Of a stretch of DNA of 64,000 nucleotides, positions 29,429-43,031 are shown piece after piece. Positions within the stretch are counted from its first letter, which is position 1. Each line of letters starts with the position of its first letter. The translations under genes were made by a program, and so were the position numbers. A model generated the notes under the pieces. That model was not told the DNA's origin. It was given only the letters and a program-made list of their open reading frames with translations, and ran no database searches. The DNA is taken from NCBI RefSeq assembly GCF_014489595.1, contig NZ_CP060790.1:1426001-1490000 (forward strand), written 5' to 3'. The stretch comes from Paenacidovorax monticola (GTDB taxonomy: Bacteria; Pseudomonadota; Gammaproteobacteria; Burkholderiales; Burkholderiaceae_C).

Positions 29429-32377
29429 ATGCCCCTGGTTTCACTCATCCTCCTGCCCTTCCTCGGCAGCCTGCTGGCCGCCGTGCTGCCTGCGAACGCC
29501 CGCAACGCCGAATCGACGCTGGCGGGCGTGATCGCGCTGGCCTGCACCGTGCAGGCCGCGCTGTACTTTCCCGAGATCGCCGACGGCGGCGTGCTGCGGC
29601 AGGAAATTGCATGGCTGCCCGCGCTGGGGCTGAACCTCGTCATCCGCCTGGACGGCTTCGCGTGGATGTTCTGCATGCTCGTGCTGGGCATCGGCTCGCT
29701 CGTGGTGCTGTACGCGCGCTACTACATGTCGCCGGCCGACCCGGTGCCGCGCTTCTTTGCGTTCTTCCTGGCCTTCATGGGCGCCATGGCGGGCGTGGTG
29801 CTGTCGGGCAACCTCATCCAGCTCGCGTTCTTCTGGGAGCTGACCAGCCTCTTTTCCTTCCTGCTCATCGGCTACTGGCACCACCGCAAGGACGCGCGGC
29901 GCGGCGCGCGCATGGCGCTCACCGTCACGGGCACGGGCGGCCTTGCCATGCTGGCCGGCATGCTCGTGCTCGGCCACATCGTGGGCAGCTACGACCTCGA
30001 CCACGTGCTCGCTGCCGCAAGCCAAGTGCGCGCCCATCCGCTGTACCTCACGGCCCTGGTGCTCGTGCTGCTGGGCGCGCTCACCAAGAGCGCGCAGTTC
30101 CCCTTCCAGTTCTGGCTGCCGCACGCCATGGCCGCGCCCACGCCCGTATCGGCCTACCTGCACTCGGCCACCATGGTGAAGGCCGGCGTGTTCCTGCTCG
30201 CGCGCCTGTGGCCCGTGCTCAGCGGTACCGAGCCCTGGTTCTGGATCGTGGGCGGCGCGGGCCTGGCCACCCTGCTCGTGGGCGGCTACGCGGCCATGTT
30301 CCAGCACGACCTCAAGGGCCTGCTGGCCTATTCCACCATCTCGCACCTGGGCCTCATCACGCTGCTGCTGGGCCTCAACAGCCCGCTGGCCGCCGTGGCC
30401 GCCGTGTTCCACATCATGAACCACGCGACCTTCAAGGCCTCGCTGTTCATGGCGGCCGGCATCGTGGACCATGAAAGCGGCACGCGCGACATCCGCCGCC
30501 TCTCGGGCCTGCGCCACATGATGCCCATCACCGCCACGCTGGCCATGGTGGCCAGTGCGGCCATGGCCGGCGTGCCGCTACTCAACGGTTTCCTGTCCAA
30601 GGAGATGTTCTTCGCCGAGACCGTGTTCCTCGACGCCGAGCCCCTGATGCGCTGGGCCCTGCCCGCCGCGGCCACGGTGGCCGGCATGTTCAGCGTGGCC
30701 TACTCGCTGCGCTTCACCGTGGACGTGTTCTTCGGCCCGCCCGCCGCCGACCTGCCTCACACGCCGCACGAGCCGCCGCACTGGATGCGCGTGCCCGTGG
30801 AACTGCTCGTGCTCGCCTGCCTCGTGGTGGGCATGCTGCCCGCCTGGTCCGTGGGCCAGTACCTCGACGCGGCCGCGCGCCCCGTCGTCGGCGGCACGCT
30901 GCCCGCATTCAGCCTCGCCGTGTGGCACGGTCTGAACACCCCCTTCGTGATGAGCGTGCTCGCGCTCGTGGGCGGCGTGCTGCTTTACCGCGCGCTGCGC
31001 GCGCAGCGCGAGGCCGGCCGCATCGACGCGCCGCCGCTCATGGTGCGCGTCAACGGCCGCCGTCTCTTCGAGGGCTTGCTGGCCCTCCTCACCCACGCCG
31101 GCCGCGCCGGCCGGCGCGCCCTGGGCACGCGGCGCCTGCAGTGGCAGATGCTGTGGCTCGTGGGCGCGGCGCTCATGGCGGGCGCCCTGCCGCTGTGGCT
31201 GCACGGCCTGCGGCTGGGCCAGCGCGGCACCCTGCCGCTGTCGCCGGCCTTCGTGGTGCTGTGGGGCCTGGGCACCGTCTGCGCCGTGGCGGCCGCCTGG
31301 CAGGCCAAGTACCACCGGCTGGCCGCGCTCACGCTGCTGGGCGGCGCGGGGCTGGCCACCTGCATCACCTTCCTGTGGTTCTCGGCGCCCGACCTCGCGC
31401 TCACGCAGATCTCGGTGGAGCTGGTGACCACCGTGCTCATCCTGCTGGGCCTGCGCTGGCTGCCCAAGCGCGAGGAGCAGTTGCGCCCCACGCTGCGCCA
31501 GCGCGCGCGCGGCACGCTGCGGCGGCGCCTGCGCGACATGCTGCTGTCGGTGCTGGCCGGCGGCGGCATGGCCTGGCTGGCTTTCGCGATGATGAGCCGC
31601 GACTTCCCCGAAAGCACCTCCACCTTCTTCCTGGAGCGCGCGCTCAGCGAGGGCGGGGGCACCAACGTGGTCAACGTGATGCTCGTGGACTTCCGCGGCT
31701 TTGACACCTTCGGCGAAATCGTGGTGCTGGGCATCGTCGCGCTCACCGTGTACGCGCTGCTGCGGCGCTTCCGCCCCGCGCGCGAGACCATGGACCTGCC
31801 CGAACAGCAGCGCTACCTGCCCGCCGACCTGCAGACCGACCTGCTGAACCCGCGCAACGCCCAGGACACGGCCGTGGGCTACCTCATGGTGCCCGCCGTG
31901 CTGGTGCGCCTGCTGCTGCCGTTCGCGGCCGTGGTGTCGGCCTACATCTTCATGCGCGGCCACAACGAGCCGGGCGGCGGCTTCGTGGCGGGGCTGGTGC
32001 TATCGGTGGCGCTGATCCTGCAGTACATCATCTCGGGCACGCAATGGGTCGAGGCCCACCTGCCGCTGTTCCCGCGCCGCTGGATCGCCACGGGCCTGCT
32101 GTGCGCCCTGGCCACAGGCCTGGGGGCCGTTGCGTTCGGCTACCCCTTCCTCACCACGCACACGGCCCACCTGCACCTGCCCATGGTGGGCGACATCCAC
32201 GTGGCCAGCGCGCTGTTCTTCGACATCGGCGTATTCACGCTCGTGGTGGGCTCCACGCTGCTGATCCTCACGGCCATCGCCCACCAGTCGATCCGGGGCC
32301 ACCGCTACCACGCGCGCCTGCAGGAGGAAGAAGAGGCGGAGCTAGCCGCCGCCCATGGCAACGGAGGAGACCGCTGA
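29429..32377 (+). CDS. mrpA: Mrp antiporter subunit A (with fused MrpB domain)
   Basis: 982 residues. The first about 780 are a NuoL-type proton channel protein with the conserved LTKSAQFPFQFWLPHAMAAPTPVSAYLHSATMVKAG region and its antiporter lysines. The C-terminal part (about 800-960) is the MnhB/MrpB domain (VRLLLPFAAVVSAYIFMRGHNEPGGGFVAGL), so the separate mrpB gene is absent, as in the PhaAB form. It is the main membrane subunit of a Na+(K+)/H+ antiporter for pH and sodium tolerance. First gene of the operon; all following genes overlap by 1-4 bp. Confidence 0.94.
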   Translation: MPLVSLILLPFLGSLLAAVLPANARNAESTLAGVIALACTVQAALYFPEIADGGVLRQEIAWLPALGLNLVIRLDGFAWMFCMLVLGIGSLVVLYARYYMSPADPVPRFFAFFLAFMGAMAGVVLSGNLIQLAFFWELTSLFSFLLIGYWHHRKDARRGARMALTVTGTGGLAMLAGMLVLGHIVGSYDLDHVLAAASQVRAHPLYLTALVLVLLGALTKSAQFPFQFWLPHAMAAPTPVSAYLHSATMVKAGVFLLARLWPVLSGTEPWFWIVGGAGLATLLVGGYAAMFQHDLKGLLAYSTISHLGLITLLLGLNSPLAAVAAVFHIMNHATFKASLFMAAGIVDHESGTRDIRRLSGLRHMMPITATLAMVASAAMAGVPLLNGFLSKEMFFAETVFLDAEPLMRWALPAAATVAGMFSVAYSLRFTVDVFFGPPAADLPHTPHEPPHWMRVPVELLVLACLVVGMLPAWSVGQYLDAAARPVVGGTLPAFSLAVWHGLNTPFVMSVLALVGGVLLYRALRAQREAGRIDAPPLMVRVNGRRLFEGLLALLTHAGRAGRRALGTRRLQWQMLWLVGAALMAGALPLWLHGLRLGQRGTLPLSPAFVVLWGLGTVCAVAAAWQAKYHRLAALTLLGGAGLATCITFLWFSAPDLALTQISVELVTTVLILLGLRWLPKREEQLRPTLRQRARGTLRRRLRDMLLSVLAGGGMAWLAFAMMSRDFPESTSTFFLERALSEGGGTNVVNVMLVDFRGFDTFGEIVVLGIVALTVYALLRRFRPARETMDLPEQQRYLPADLQTDLLNPRNAQDTAVGYLMVPAVLVRLLLPFAAVVSAYIFMRGHNEPGGGFVAGLVLSVALILQYIISGTQWVEAHLPLFPRRWIATGLLCALATGLGAVAFGYPFLTTHTAHLHLPMVGDIHVASALFFDIGVFTLVVGSTLLILTAIAHQSIRGHRYHARLQEEEEAELAAAHGNGGDR

Positions 32378-32742
32378 TGGAAATCATCCTGGCCATCGCC
32401 ATCGGCGTGCTCACGGGCTCGGGCGTGTGGCTGCTGCTGCGCCCGCGCACGTTCCAGATCATCATGGGCCTGTCGCTGCTGTCCTACGCCGTCAACCTGT
32501 TCATATTCAGCATGGGCCGCCTGGGCCTGGCCGTGGGCAAGGCCCCGGTGCTGGCCGACGGCGTGGCGCAGGACCTGCAGCACTACGCCGACCCCATGCC
32601 CCAGGCCCTGGTGCTCACGGCCATCGTGATCGGCTTCGCCATGACGGCGTTGTTCCTCGTGGTGCTGCTCGCCTCGCGCGGCATGTCGGGCACCGACCAC
32701 GTGGACGGCAGCCATTCGCGCGACAGGCAGGAGATGCCATGA
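32377..32742 (+). CDS. mrpC: Mrp antiporter subunit C
   Basis: 121 residues with three membrane helices and the MnhC/NuoK pattern LLLRPRTFQIIMGLSLLSYAVNLFIFSMG and PMPQALVLTAIVIGFAMTALF. The ATG overlaps the mrpA stop by one base (TGATG). It is equivalent to the NuoK subunit in complex I. Confidence 0.93.
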   Translation: MEIILAIAIGVLTGSGVWLLLRPRTFQIIMGLSLLSYAVNLFIFSMGRLGLAVGKAPVLADGVAQDLQHYADPMPQALVLTAIVIGFAMTALFLVVLLASRGMSGTDHVDGSHSRDRQEMP

Positions 32743-34457
32743 GCGGCGCGGACATGGTCGACGCCATCTCGCGGCTCATGCCGCACCTCATGCTCGCGCC
32801 CATCGCGCTGCCGCTGCTCACCGCCGCGCTCATGCTGCTGCTGCGCGAGGAGCGCCAGCGCCTCAAGCTCGCGCTGAACCTGTGCTCCACGCTGCTGGGC
32901 CTGGTGATCGCCCTGGCCCTGCTGGCCTGGAGCGCGCGCGCGGGCTCACCCGCCACGCTGGGCGTGTACCTGCCCGGCAACTGGCCCGCGCCGTTCGGCA
33001 TCGTGCTCGCGCTCGACCGCCTCTCGGCGCTCATGCTCGTGCTTACGAGCAGCGTGGCGCTCGCCTCCATCGTCTTCGCTTCGTCGCGCTGGCACCGCGC
33101 GGGCGTGCACTACCACCCGCTGTTCCAGTTCCAGCTCATGGGCCTGGCGGGTGCCTTCCTCACGGCCGACCTGTTCAACCTGTTCGTGTTCTTCGAGATC
33201 ATGCTCGCGGCCTCCTACGGCCTGCTGCTGCACGGCTCGGGGCGCGCGCGCGTGCAGGCCGGGCTGCACTACATCGCCATCAACCTCGCGGCCTCCTCGC
33301 TGTTCCTCATTGGCGTGTCCATGCTCTACGGCCTCACGGGCACGCTCAACATGGCAGACCTCGCGCGCGCCATCCCGCAGGTGGCGGCCGGCGACCGCGG
33401 CCTGCTGCATGCGGCAGCGGGCATCCTGGCCACGGCCTTCCTCATCAAGGCCGCCGTGTGGCCGCTCAACTTCTGGCTGGTACCGGCCTACAGCGCCGCC
33501 ACGGCGCCCGTGGGCGCGCTGTTCGCGCTCATGACCAAGGTGGGCGTGTACACCCTCCTGCGGCTGTGGACGCTGATGTTCGGCAGCGAGGCCGGCGCCT
33601 CGGCCCTGTTCGGCGGGCCCTGGCTGATCGGTGGCGGCATGCTCACCATGGCCTTCGGTGCCATCGGCATGCTGGGCTCGCAACGCATCACGCACCTGGC
33701 GGGGTTCGCGGCCGTGCTCTCGTCGGGCACCCTGCTCGCGGCCGTGGGCTTCGGACAGACCGAGCTGACGGCCGCCCTGCTGTACTACCTGCCCAGCTCC
33801 ACGCTGGCCGTGAGCGCGCTGTTCCTGCTGGCCGACCTGATCGATCGCTGGCGCAACGACGGCACGCTGCCCGACCCCGACGACGAGGACGCGCCCTTCC
33901 TCAACCCCGAGCTGCTGCCCACGCAGGGCCTGAACCTCGACGACGAGGAAGAGGTGCTCATCGGCCGCGTGATCCCTGCCGCCGCCGCCTTCCTGGGCCT
34001 CGCCTTCATGGCCTGCACGCTGGTCATCGCGGGCCTGCCGCCGCTGTCGGGCTTCGTGGGCAAGTTCGCCATGCTCACGGCGCTGCTCAACCCGCTGGGC
34101 CTGGGCGCCTCGGCCGGGCTGCGGCTGGGCGCCGCGGGCTGGACGCTGCTGGCCCTGATGGTCGCCACGGGCCTGCTGGCGCTGATCGCGCTCACGCGCG
34201 CGGGCATCCGCCACTTCTGGGCCAGCCACGACCGCGCCACGCCCCGGCTGCGCGTGCTGGAGGGGCTGCCCATCGCCGCGCTGCTGCTGGCCTGCGTGCT
34301 CCTCACGGTCAAGGCAGGGGCCGTGATGGGCTTCACCCAGGCCGCCGCCAACGCGCTGCATGCCCCGGGCACCTACGTGCGCGCCGTCATGTCGGCCGCG
34401 CCCATTCCCGGTCCCGTGTCCCATGCCGACACGCCCGCCCCGAAGGAGGCCCCATGA
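32739..34457 (+). CDS. mrpD: Mrp antiporter subunit D
   Basis: 572 residues, a NuoN/NuoM-type antiporter-like subunit with about 14 membrane helices and the conserved FLIKAAVWPLNFWLVPAYSAATAPVGALFALMTKVGVYTLLR. Between helices it carries an acidic loop (about 380-410) rich in Asp and Glu, probably cytoplasmic. It shares a proton-translocating core with MrpA. Starts by ATGA overlap with mrpC. Confidence 0.94.
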   Translation: MSGADMVDAISRLMPHLMLAPIALPLLTAALMLLLREERQRLKLALNLCSTLLGLVIALALLAWSARAGSPATLGVYLPGNWPAPFGIVLALDRLSALMLVLTSSVALASIVFASSRWHRAGVHYHPLFQFQLMGLAGAFLTADLFNLFVFFEIMLAASYGLLLHGSGRARVQAGLHYIAINLAASSLFLIGVSMLYGLTGTLNMADLARAIPQVAAGDRGLLHAAAGILATAFLIKAAVWPLNFWLVPAYSAATAPVGALFALMTKVGVYTLLRLWTLMFGSEAGASALFGGPWLIGGGMLTMAFGAIGMLGSQRITHLAGFAAVLSSGTLLAAVGFGQTELTAALLYYLPSSTLAVSALFLLADLIDRWRNDGTLPDPDDEDAPFLNPELLPTQGLNLDDEEEVLIGRVIPAAAAFLGLAFMACTLVIAGLPPLSGFVGKFAMLTALLNPLGLGASAGLRLGAAGWTLLALMVATGLLALIALTRAGIRHFWASHDRATPRLRVLEGLPIAALLLACVLLTVKAGAVMGFTQAAANALHAPGTYVRAVMSAAPIPGPVSHADTPAPKEAP

Positions 34458-34942
34458 AGCGCCTGCTGCCCGCGCCCCTGCTGTCGGTGGCGCTGTTCCT
34501 GCTGTGGCTGCTGCTCAACCGTTCGGTGAGCGCGGGCCAGCTCATCCTCGCCGCCGTGCTGGCGCTCGTGATTCCCGTGCTAACGCGCGGCCTGCGCCCC
34601 CTGCCCGTGCGCATCCGCCGCCCGGGCATGGCGCTGCGCCTGGGCCTCACGGTGATGGCCGACACGGTGGAGTCCAACCTCGCCGTGGTGCGCTTCCTGC
34701 TGTTCCCCCGGCTGCGCCGCCACCCCTCGGCCTTCGTGCGCATTCCGCTGCAGTTGCGCGACCCCAATGCGCTGGCCGTGCTGGCGATGATCGTGTGCAT
34801 CACGCCGGGCACGGCCTGGGCCGAGCTGTCTCTCGACCGCACGGTGCTGCTGCTGCATGTGCTGGAGGCGGACGACCCGCAGGCCATCGCCGACCACGTC
34901 AAGACGCGCTACGAGCGCCCTCTGATGGAGATCTTCGAATGA
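34454..34942 (+). CDS. mrpE: Mrp antiporter subunit E
   Basis: 162 residues, MNHE family: two N-terminal helices, then a soluble part with FVRIPLQLRDPNALAVLAMIVCITPGTAWAELS, the usual MrpE signature. Required for assembly of the full antiporter. ATGA overlaps at both ends. Confidence 0.92.
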   Translation: MKRLLPAPLLSVALFLLWLLLNRSVSAGQLILAAVLALVIPVLTRGLRPLPVRIRRPGMALRLGLTVMADTVESNLAVVRFLLFPRLRRHPSAFVRIPLQLRDPNALAVLAMIVCITPGTAWAELSLDRTVLLLHVLEADDPQAIADHVKTRYERPLMEIFE

Positions 34943-35220
34943 CGCCCACCGTGCTCTCCTGGGCCCTGCCCCTGGCGATGGTCATGCTCGCGCTGGCCAT
35001 GGTGTTCACGCTGGTGCGCCTGCTGCGCGGCCCCACGGCGCAGGACCGCGTGCTGGCGCTGGACTGCATGTACCTCAATGGCATGCTGCTCATGCTGGTG
35101 ATGGGCATGCACTACGGCAGCAGCCACTACTTCGAGGCGGCGCTGCTCGTGGCGCTGTTCGGGTTCGTGGGCTCCACGGCCATGGCCAAGTTCCTTCTGC
35201 GCGGGGAGGTCATCGAATGA
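34939..35220 (+). CDS. mrpF: Mrp antiporter subunit F
   Basis: 93 residues with three membrane helices and the motif RLLRGPTAQDRVLALDCMYLNGMLLMLV typical of MrpF. Small integral subunit of the same complex. Confidence 0.92.
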   Translation: MTPTVLSWALPLAMVMLALAMVFTLVRLLRGPTAQDRVLALDCMYLNGMLLMLVMGMHYGSSHYFEAALLVALFGFVGSTAMAKFLLRGEVIE

Positions 35221-35588
35221 CGGACTTCACGCTGCCCCTGTGGGCCGAGATCGCCATCGCGGCCCTGGTGCTGCTGGGCGCGGCCATCGCGATGGTGGGC
35301 TCGCTCGGGCTGCTGCGCCTGTCCTCCTACTTCGAGCGCGTGCACGCGCCCTCGATCATCGCCACCATGGGCTGCTGGTGCATCATGCACGCGAGCATCC
35401 TGTACTTCTCGCTGCTGGGCCACGGCCTGGCCGTGCACCCGCTGCTGATCGCGCTGTTCGTGGCCATCACCGTGCCCGTCACCAACATCTTCCTCATGCG
35501 CGCGGCACTGTTCCGCGCGCGCCGCGCGGGCCTGCGCGTGCCGCCCAGCGTGAGCCGCATCGTGCCGCCCGCGCCCAGGGACTCCTGA
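35217..35588 (+). CDS. mrpG: Mrp antiporter subunit G
   Basis: 123 residues with three membrane helices and the MnhG pattern GSLGLLRLSSYFERVHAPSIIATMG. It ends the mrp operon; the next gene converges from the other strand 42 bp away, with no clear terminator between. Confidence 0.92.
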   Translation: MTDFTLPLWAEIAIAALVLLGAAIAMVGSLGLLRLSSYFERVHAPSIIATMGCWCIMHASILYFSLLGHGLAVHPLLIALFVAITVPVTNIFLMRAALFRARRAGLRVPPSVSRIVPPAPRDS

Positions 35589-35630
35589 GCCCCGAGCCGC
35601 CGGTGCGGCCCAGGCCCGCGCCCGGCCACC

Positions 35631-39305
<3,675 letters not shown>

Positions 39306-39318
39306 GGAAGAAGGATTT

Positions 39319-39378
39319 GCTATGTTAAAGATAGCTTCCGGCGCTCATGGATAAAGCGCCAGAGCCTGAAATCATTCA
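39319..39378. repeat. Comamonadaceae-type dispersed repeat, copy 1
   Basis: The block ATAGCTTCCGGCGCTCATGG, A/T-rich at its left edge, followed by AAGCGCCAGAG, matches the copy at 62911-62966 in sequence and spacing. It lies between the regulator and the oxoprolinase gene. Repeats of this kind occur in many intergenic gaps of Acidovorax-like genomes. Confidence 0.6.
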
Positions 39379-39385
39379 AGCGAGA

Positions 39386-39916
39386 TCAAAGCGACGCCGC
39401 GGCGCGCGCCGCCTGGTCGTACATGCCCGAGAGCACGCGCAGCAGGCGCGCCAGCTCGCCGATGTCGCGGTTGAGCGCGTCGTCGGCCTGCAGCGCGTCG
39501 ATGAGGCAGTTCTCGCGGATCTCGCGGTAGCGCTGCACGTGGGCGCGCCCCGACTCGGTGGCCGCGTAGGTCACCTCCTTGCCGTTCTTGCGCGAGGCCA
39601 CCACGCCCAGGCCCTGCAGCTTCTTGAGCGAGTAGTTCACGAGGTGCGTGTCCTCCACGTTCATGATGAAACAGATGTCAGCCAAGCGCTTGTCCCGCGC
39701 ACGGTGCGTGACGTGGTGCAGCACCACCACGTCGAGCGGCGTGAGGTCGCGCAGCCCCGCCGCCGCCATGCAATGCACGATCCAGCGGTGGAACGCGTTG
39801 CCGGCCACGATGAGGCCGAACTCGAACTCGCTCATCTCCGCGCTCCGGGTGGACACCAGATGCGCGGACGAGACGATGGGCTCCGCCTCGGGGCGGGCGC
39901 GGGACGCAGGCTTCAT
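39386..39916 (-). CDS. MarR-like winged-helix transcriptional regulator
   Basis: 176 residues: after an N-terminal extension of about 28, a MarR/winged-helix fold with VEDTHLVNYSLKKLQGLGVV (about 86-105) as the recognition region and the wing SRKNGKEVTYAATESGRAHV. It matches the COG5631-type predicted regulators. It is transcribed with the oxoprolinase gene and faces the TRAP operon, with half-site repeats in the 207-bp gap, so it probably controls both; the ligand may be a pathway intermediate. Confidence 0.78.
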   Translation of the reverse strand: MKPASRARPEAEPIVSSAHLVSTRSAEMSEFEFGLIVAGNAFHRWIVHCMAAAGLRDLTPLDVVVLHHVTHRARDKRLADICFIMNVEDTHLVNYSLKKLQGLGVVASRKNGKEVTYAATESGRAHVQRYREIRENCLIDALQADDALNRDIGELARLLRVLSGMYDQAARAAASL

Positions 39917-39987
39917 GGTTGCAGGGCTCCACGGTCACGGGGCTGGCACGGGATATGCATGCCTCGATGTCGAATGATTGTAGAGAT

Positions 39988-40015
39988 GACAAAGATAATT
40001 TGTCGACACTTTGTC
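39988..40015. promoter_or_regulatory. Candidate operator in the regulator/TRAP divergent gap
   Basis: GACAAA (39988-39993) and TTTGTC (39999-40004) form an inverted repeat, and a second TTTGTC lies at 40010-40015. Starts are 11 bp apart in each case, suggesting adjacent dimer sites on one face of the helix. Confidence 0.5.
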
Positions 40016-40123
40016 GATATCCAGGGAATCACCTAGGCCGGGGCATCGATAGCTTCCGCTACAGTGATCCGCGTTATTTTTGCCAGCCATTCCGTCCATT
40101 TCCTTTCCTTGCGGAGCACCACA

Positions 40124-41137
40124 ATGAAGCGTCGATTCCTCCCCGCCACCGCCCTGGGCCTGGCCCTGGCCTGCGCCCTGCCCCTGGCCACCGCGCAAGC
40201 CCAGACCAAGTGGGACCTGGCGGCGGCCTACCCGGCCACCAACTTCCACACCGAGACGCTGGTGCAGTTCGCCAAGGACGTGGACGCGGCCACCGCCGGC
40301 AAGCTCAAGATCACGGTGCACGCCAACGCATCGCTGTTCAAGGCGAACGAGATCAAGCGTGCCGTGCAGGGCGGGCAGGCCCCCATTGGCGAGGTGCTGC
40401 TGGCCAACTTCGAGAACGAGAACCCGATCTACGGCACGGACGGCATTCCCTTCCTGGCCACCTCGTACGCCGATTCCAGGCGCCTGTATGAGGCGCAGAA
40501 GCCCGTGCTCGACAAGCTGCTGGGCACACAGGGCATGAAGCTGCTCTACACCGTGCCCTGGCCGCCGCAGGGCATCTATTCCAAGAAGGACGTGGCCTCC
40601 GTGGCCGACCTGCGCGGCATCAAGTGGCGCGCCTACAGCCCTGCCACGGCCAAGATCGCCGAACTGGTGGGCGCCCAGCCCGTGACCATCCAGGCCGCCG
40701 AGCTGTCGCAGGCCATGGCCACCGGTGTGGTCGAGGCCATGATGACCTCGGGCTCCACGGGCTACGACAGCAAGATCTACGAGAGCATCAAGAACTTCTA
40801 CGACACCCAGGCCTGGCTGCCCAAGAACGCCGTGATCGTGAACAAGAAGGCCTTCGACGCGCTCGACAAGCCCACGCAGGAAGCCGTTCTCAAGGCCGCC
40901 GCCAGCGCCGAGGCGCGCGGCTGGACCGTGAGCCAGGAAAAGACCGAGTGGTACAAGAAGGCGCTCACCGACAAGGGCATGAAGATCATCACGCCCTCGC
41001 CCAAGCTCGTGCAGGACATGCGCCAGGTCGGCGACATCATGCTGTCCGACTGGCTCAAGAAGGCCGGTGCCGACGGCGAGGCCATCATCGCGGCCTACCG
41101 CAAGAGCGCTCCCGCCACCGCGGCCGCCAAGAAATGA
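40124..41137 (+). CDS. TRAP transporter substrate-binding protein
   Basis: 337 residues with a signal peptide (about 1-26, AQAQ) and the DctP fold; the family arginine that binds a carboxylate lies in LRGIKWRAYSPATAKI. The start at 40124 was taken because it opens the signal peptide. The sequence type and neighbourhood fit the pyroglutamate-binding DctP subgroup described from Bordetella pertussis (DctP6/DctP7), and an oxoprolinase gene lies close by. The substrate is thus inferred to be 5-oxoproline. Confidence 0.85.
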   Translation: MKRRFLPATALGLALACALPLATAQAQTKWDLAAAYPATNFHTETLVQFAKDVDAATAGKLKITVHANASLFKANEIKRAVQGGQAPIGEVLLANFENENPIYGTDGIPFLATSYADSRRLYEAQKPVLDKLLGTQGMKLLYTVPWPPQGIYSKKDVASVADLRGIKWRAYSPATAKIAELVGAQPVTIQAAELSQAMATGVVEAMMTSGSTGYDSKIYESIKNFYDTQAWLPKNAVIVNKKAFDALDKPTQEAVLKAAASAEARGWTVSQEKTEWYKKALTDKGMKIITPSPKLVQDMRQVGDIMLSDWLKKAGADGEAIIAAYRKSAPATAAAKK

Positions 41138-41670
41138 TGCGGCGCTGGCTGGACCGCCTCTACCTGGCCGCAGGCGCGCTGGGCGCGCTCTTCATCGCGC
41201 TGATCTGCGCGCTCATGATCGCCCAGAGCATCATGCGCGAGTTGGGCGTGCGCACCGGCGCGATCAACGACGTGGTGGCCTGGTTCTGCGCCGCCGCGGC
41301 CTTCTTCGCCATGGCGCATGCCTTCAAGCACGGCGACTTCGTGCGCGTCACCCTGCTGCTCGAAAAGCTGCCGCCGCGCCGGCGGCGCCAGCTCGAGGTG
41401 CTGTCGCTCGCCATCGGGTCGGTGGCCGTGGCCTACCTGGCCTGGTCGGCCTGCCTGTTCACCTATGAGAGCTGGGAGTTCAACGACATCGCGCAGGGCC
41501 TGCTGCCGCTGCCGATGTGGATCCCGCAGATGAGCTTCGCGATCGGCTCCGTGCTGCTGTTCATCGCCGTGCTGGACGAGTTCATCATCGTGCTGCGCGG
41601 CGGCGTGCCCACCTTCGTGCGCGAGGTGGAAGAGCGCCACGCACGCGGCGACTTCTCCTCCGACATCTGA
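41134..41670 (+). CDS. TRAP transporter small permease (DctQ)
   Basis: 178 residues with four membrane helices and the DctQ pattern (INDVVAWFCAAAAFFAMAHAFKHGDFVRVTLLLEKLPPRRRRQLE). The first of two tandem ATGs overlaps the stop of the binding-protein gene. It pairs with DctM to form the sodium-driven carrier. Confidence 0.9.
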   Translation: MMRRWLDRLYLAAGALGALFIALICALMIAQSIMRELGVRTGAINDVVAWFCAAAAFFAMAHAFKHGDFVRVTLLLEKLPPRRRRQLEVLSLAIGSVAVAYLAWSACLFTYESWEFNDIAQGLLPLPMWIPQMSFAIGSVLLFIAVLDEFIIVLRGGVPTFVREVEERHARGDFSSDI

Positions 41671-41703
41671 GCCCGCCATCCTGGCCCTAGAAGAAAGTAC
41701 AAC

Positions 41704-43014
41704 ATGGATATCTTGATGGTGGGCGGCATCCTGCTGCTGCTCATGATGCTGCTGCTCGCGGGCGGCGTATGGATCGCGATGACCCTGGCGATCTGCGGCT
41801 GGGTCGGCCAGGCCTTCTTCACCTCCACCCAGCCCGGCAAGAACCTGTTCTCGGCCTTCTGGGAAAGCAACGCGAGCTGGGAGCTCGCTGCGTTGCCGCT
41901 GTTCATCTGGATGGGCGAGATCCTCTTCCGCACCAAGCTCAGCGAGGAGATGTTCGAGGGCCTGCGCCCCTGGCTCAACCGCATTCCCGGGCGCCTGATG
42001 CACACCACAATCCTGGGCTGCGGCATCTTCGGCTCGGTCTCGGGCTCGTCGGCCGCCACCTGCGCCACGATCAGCAAGGTGGCGCTGCCCGAACTGCTCA
42101 AGCGCGGCTACGACGAGCGCCTCGCGCTCGGCTCGCTCGCCACGGCGGGCACGCTGGGCATCCTGATCCCGCCCTCGATCACCATGGTGGTCTACGCCGT
42201 GGCGGCCGATGCGTCCATCATCCGCATCTTCCTGGCCGGCTTCCTGCCGGGCCTGCTGCTGATGGGGCTGTTCTCGGGCTACATCGGCTGGTGGAGTCTG
42301 CGCCACCCCGACAAGGTGCCTGCGGCCGACCCGCCCTCCTCTTTCGCGCAGAAGATCCGCCAGTCGGGCAACCTCATCCCCGTGGGCGTGCTCATCGTCT
42401 TCATCGTCTGGGTGCTCGTCGCGGGCTACGCCACGGCCACCGAATGCGCGGCCTACGGCGTGGTCGGCTCGCTGGGCCTGGCGCTGTGGAGCCGTTCGCT
42501 GACCTGGAAGAACTTCTGGGAAGGCCTGATGGGCACCACGCGCACCAGCTGCATGATCATGTTCATCCTGGCCGGCGCGGCCTTCCTCACCAAGACCATG
42601 GCCTTCACGGGCATCCCGCGCGAACTGGCCGAATGGGTGAACTCCATGCACCTGTCGCCGTTCGCGCTCATCAGCGTGCTGGTGCTGGTCTACCTGGTGC
42701 TGGGCACGGCGCTCGACGGCATCAGCATGATCGTGCTCACCAGCGCCGTGGTGCTGCCCATGATCCAGCAGGCCGGCTTCGATCTGGTATGGTTCGGCAT
42801 CTTCATCGTGCTGCTCGTGGAGATCGCCGAGGTCACGCCTCCCGTGGGCTTCAACCTCTTCGTGCTGCAGAACATGACCGGCAAGGACAGCAACACCATC
42901 GCGCGCGCCGCGATCCCGTTCTTCATGTGCCTGGTCGTCTGCATCGCGCTCATCACGGCGTTCCCCGAGATCGTCACGATCGTGCCCGACCTCGTCATGG
43001 GCAAGGAAAAGTAA
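41704..43014 (+). CDS. TRAP transporter large permease (DctM)
   Basis: 436 residues, 12-helix DctM family. Typical segments: [40 protein letters not shown] and [15 protein letters not shown]. It carries the substrate with Na+. It lies 33 bp after dctQ and 17 bp before crcB on the same strand. Confidence 0.93.
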   Translation: MDILMVGGILLLLMMLLLAGGVWIAMTLAICGWVGQAFFTSTQPGKNLFSAFWESNASWELAALPLFIWMGEILFRTKLSEEMFEGLRPWLNRIPGRLMHTTILGCGIFGSVSGSSAATCATISKVALPELLKRGYDERLALGSLATAGTLGILIPPSITMVVYAVAADASIIRIFLAGFLPGLLLMGLFSGYIGWWSLRHPDKVPAADPPSSFAQKIRQSGNLIPVGVLIVFIVWVLVAGYATATECAAYGVVGSLGLALWSRSLTWKNFWEGLMGTTRTSCMIMFILAGAAFLTKTMAFTGIPRELAEWVNSMHLSPFALISVLVLVYLVLGTALDGISMIVLTSAVVLPMIQQAGFDLVWFGIFIVLLVEIAEVTPPVGFNLFVLQNMTGKDSNTIARAAIPFFMCLVVCIALITAFPEIVTIVPDLVMGKEK

Positions 43015-43031
43015 GCCGCCAGACCCACCCC

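Noticed and set aside
43015..43031. Fluoride riboswitch before crcB
   Set aside because: The gap to dctM is 17 bp, too short, and no fluoride aptamer pattern is present in the end of dctM.
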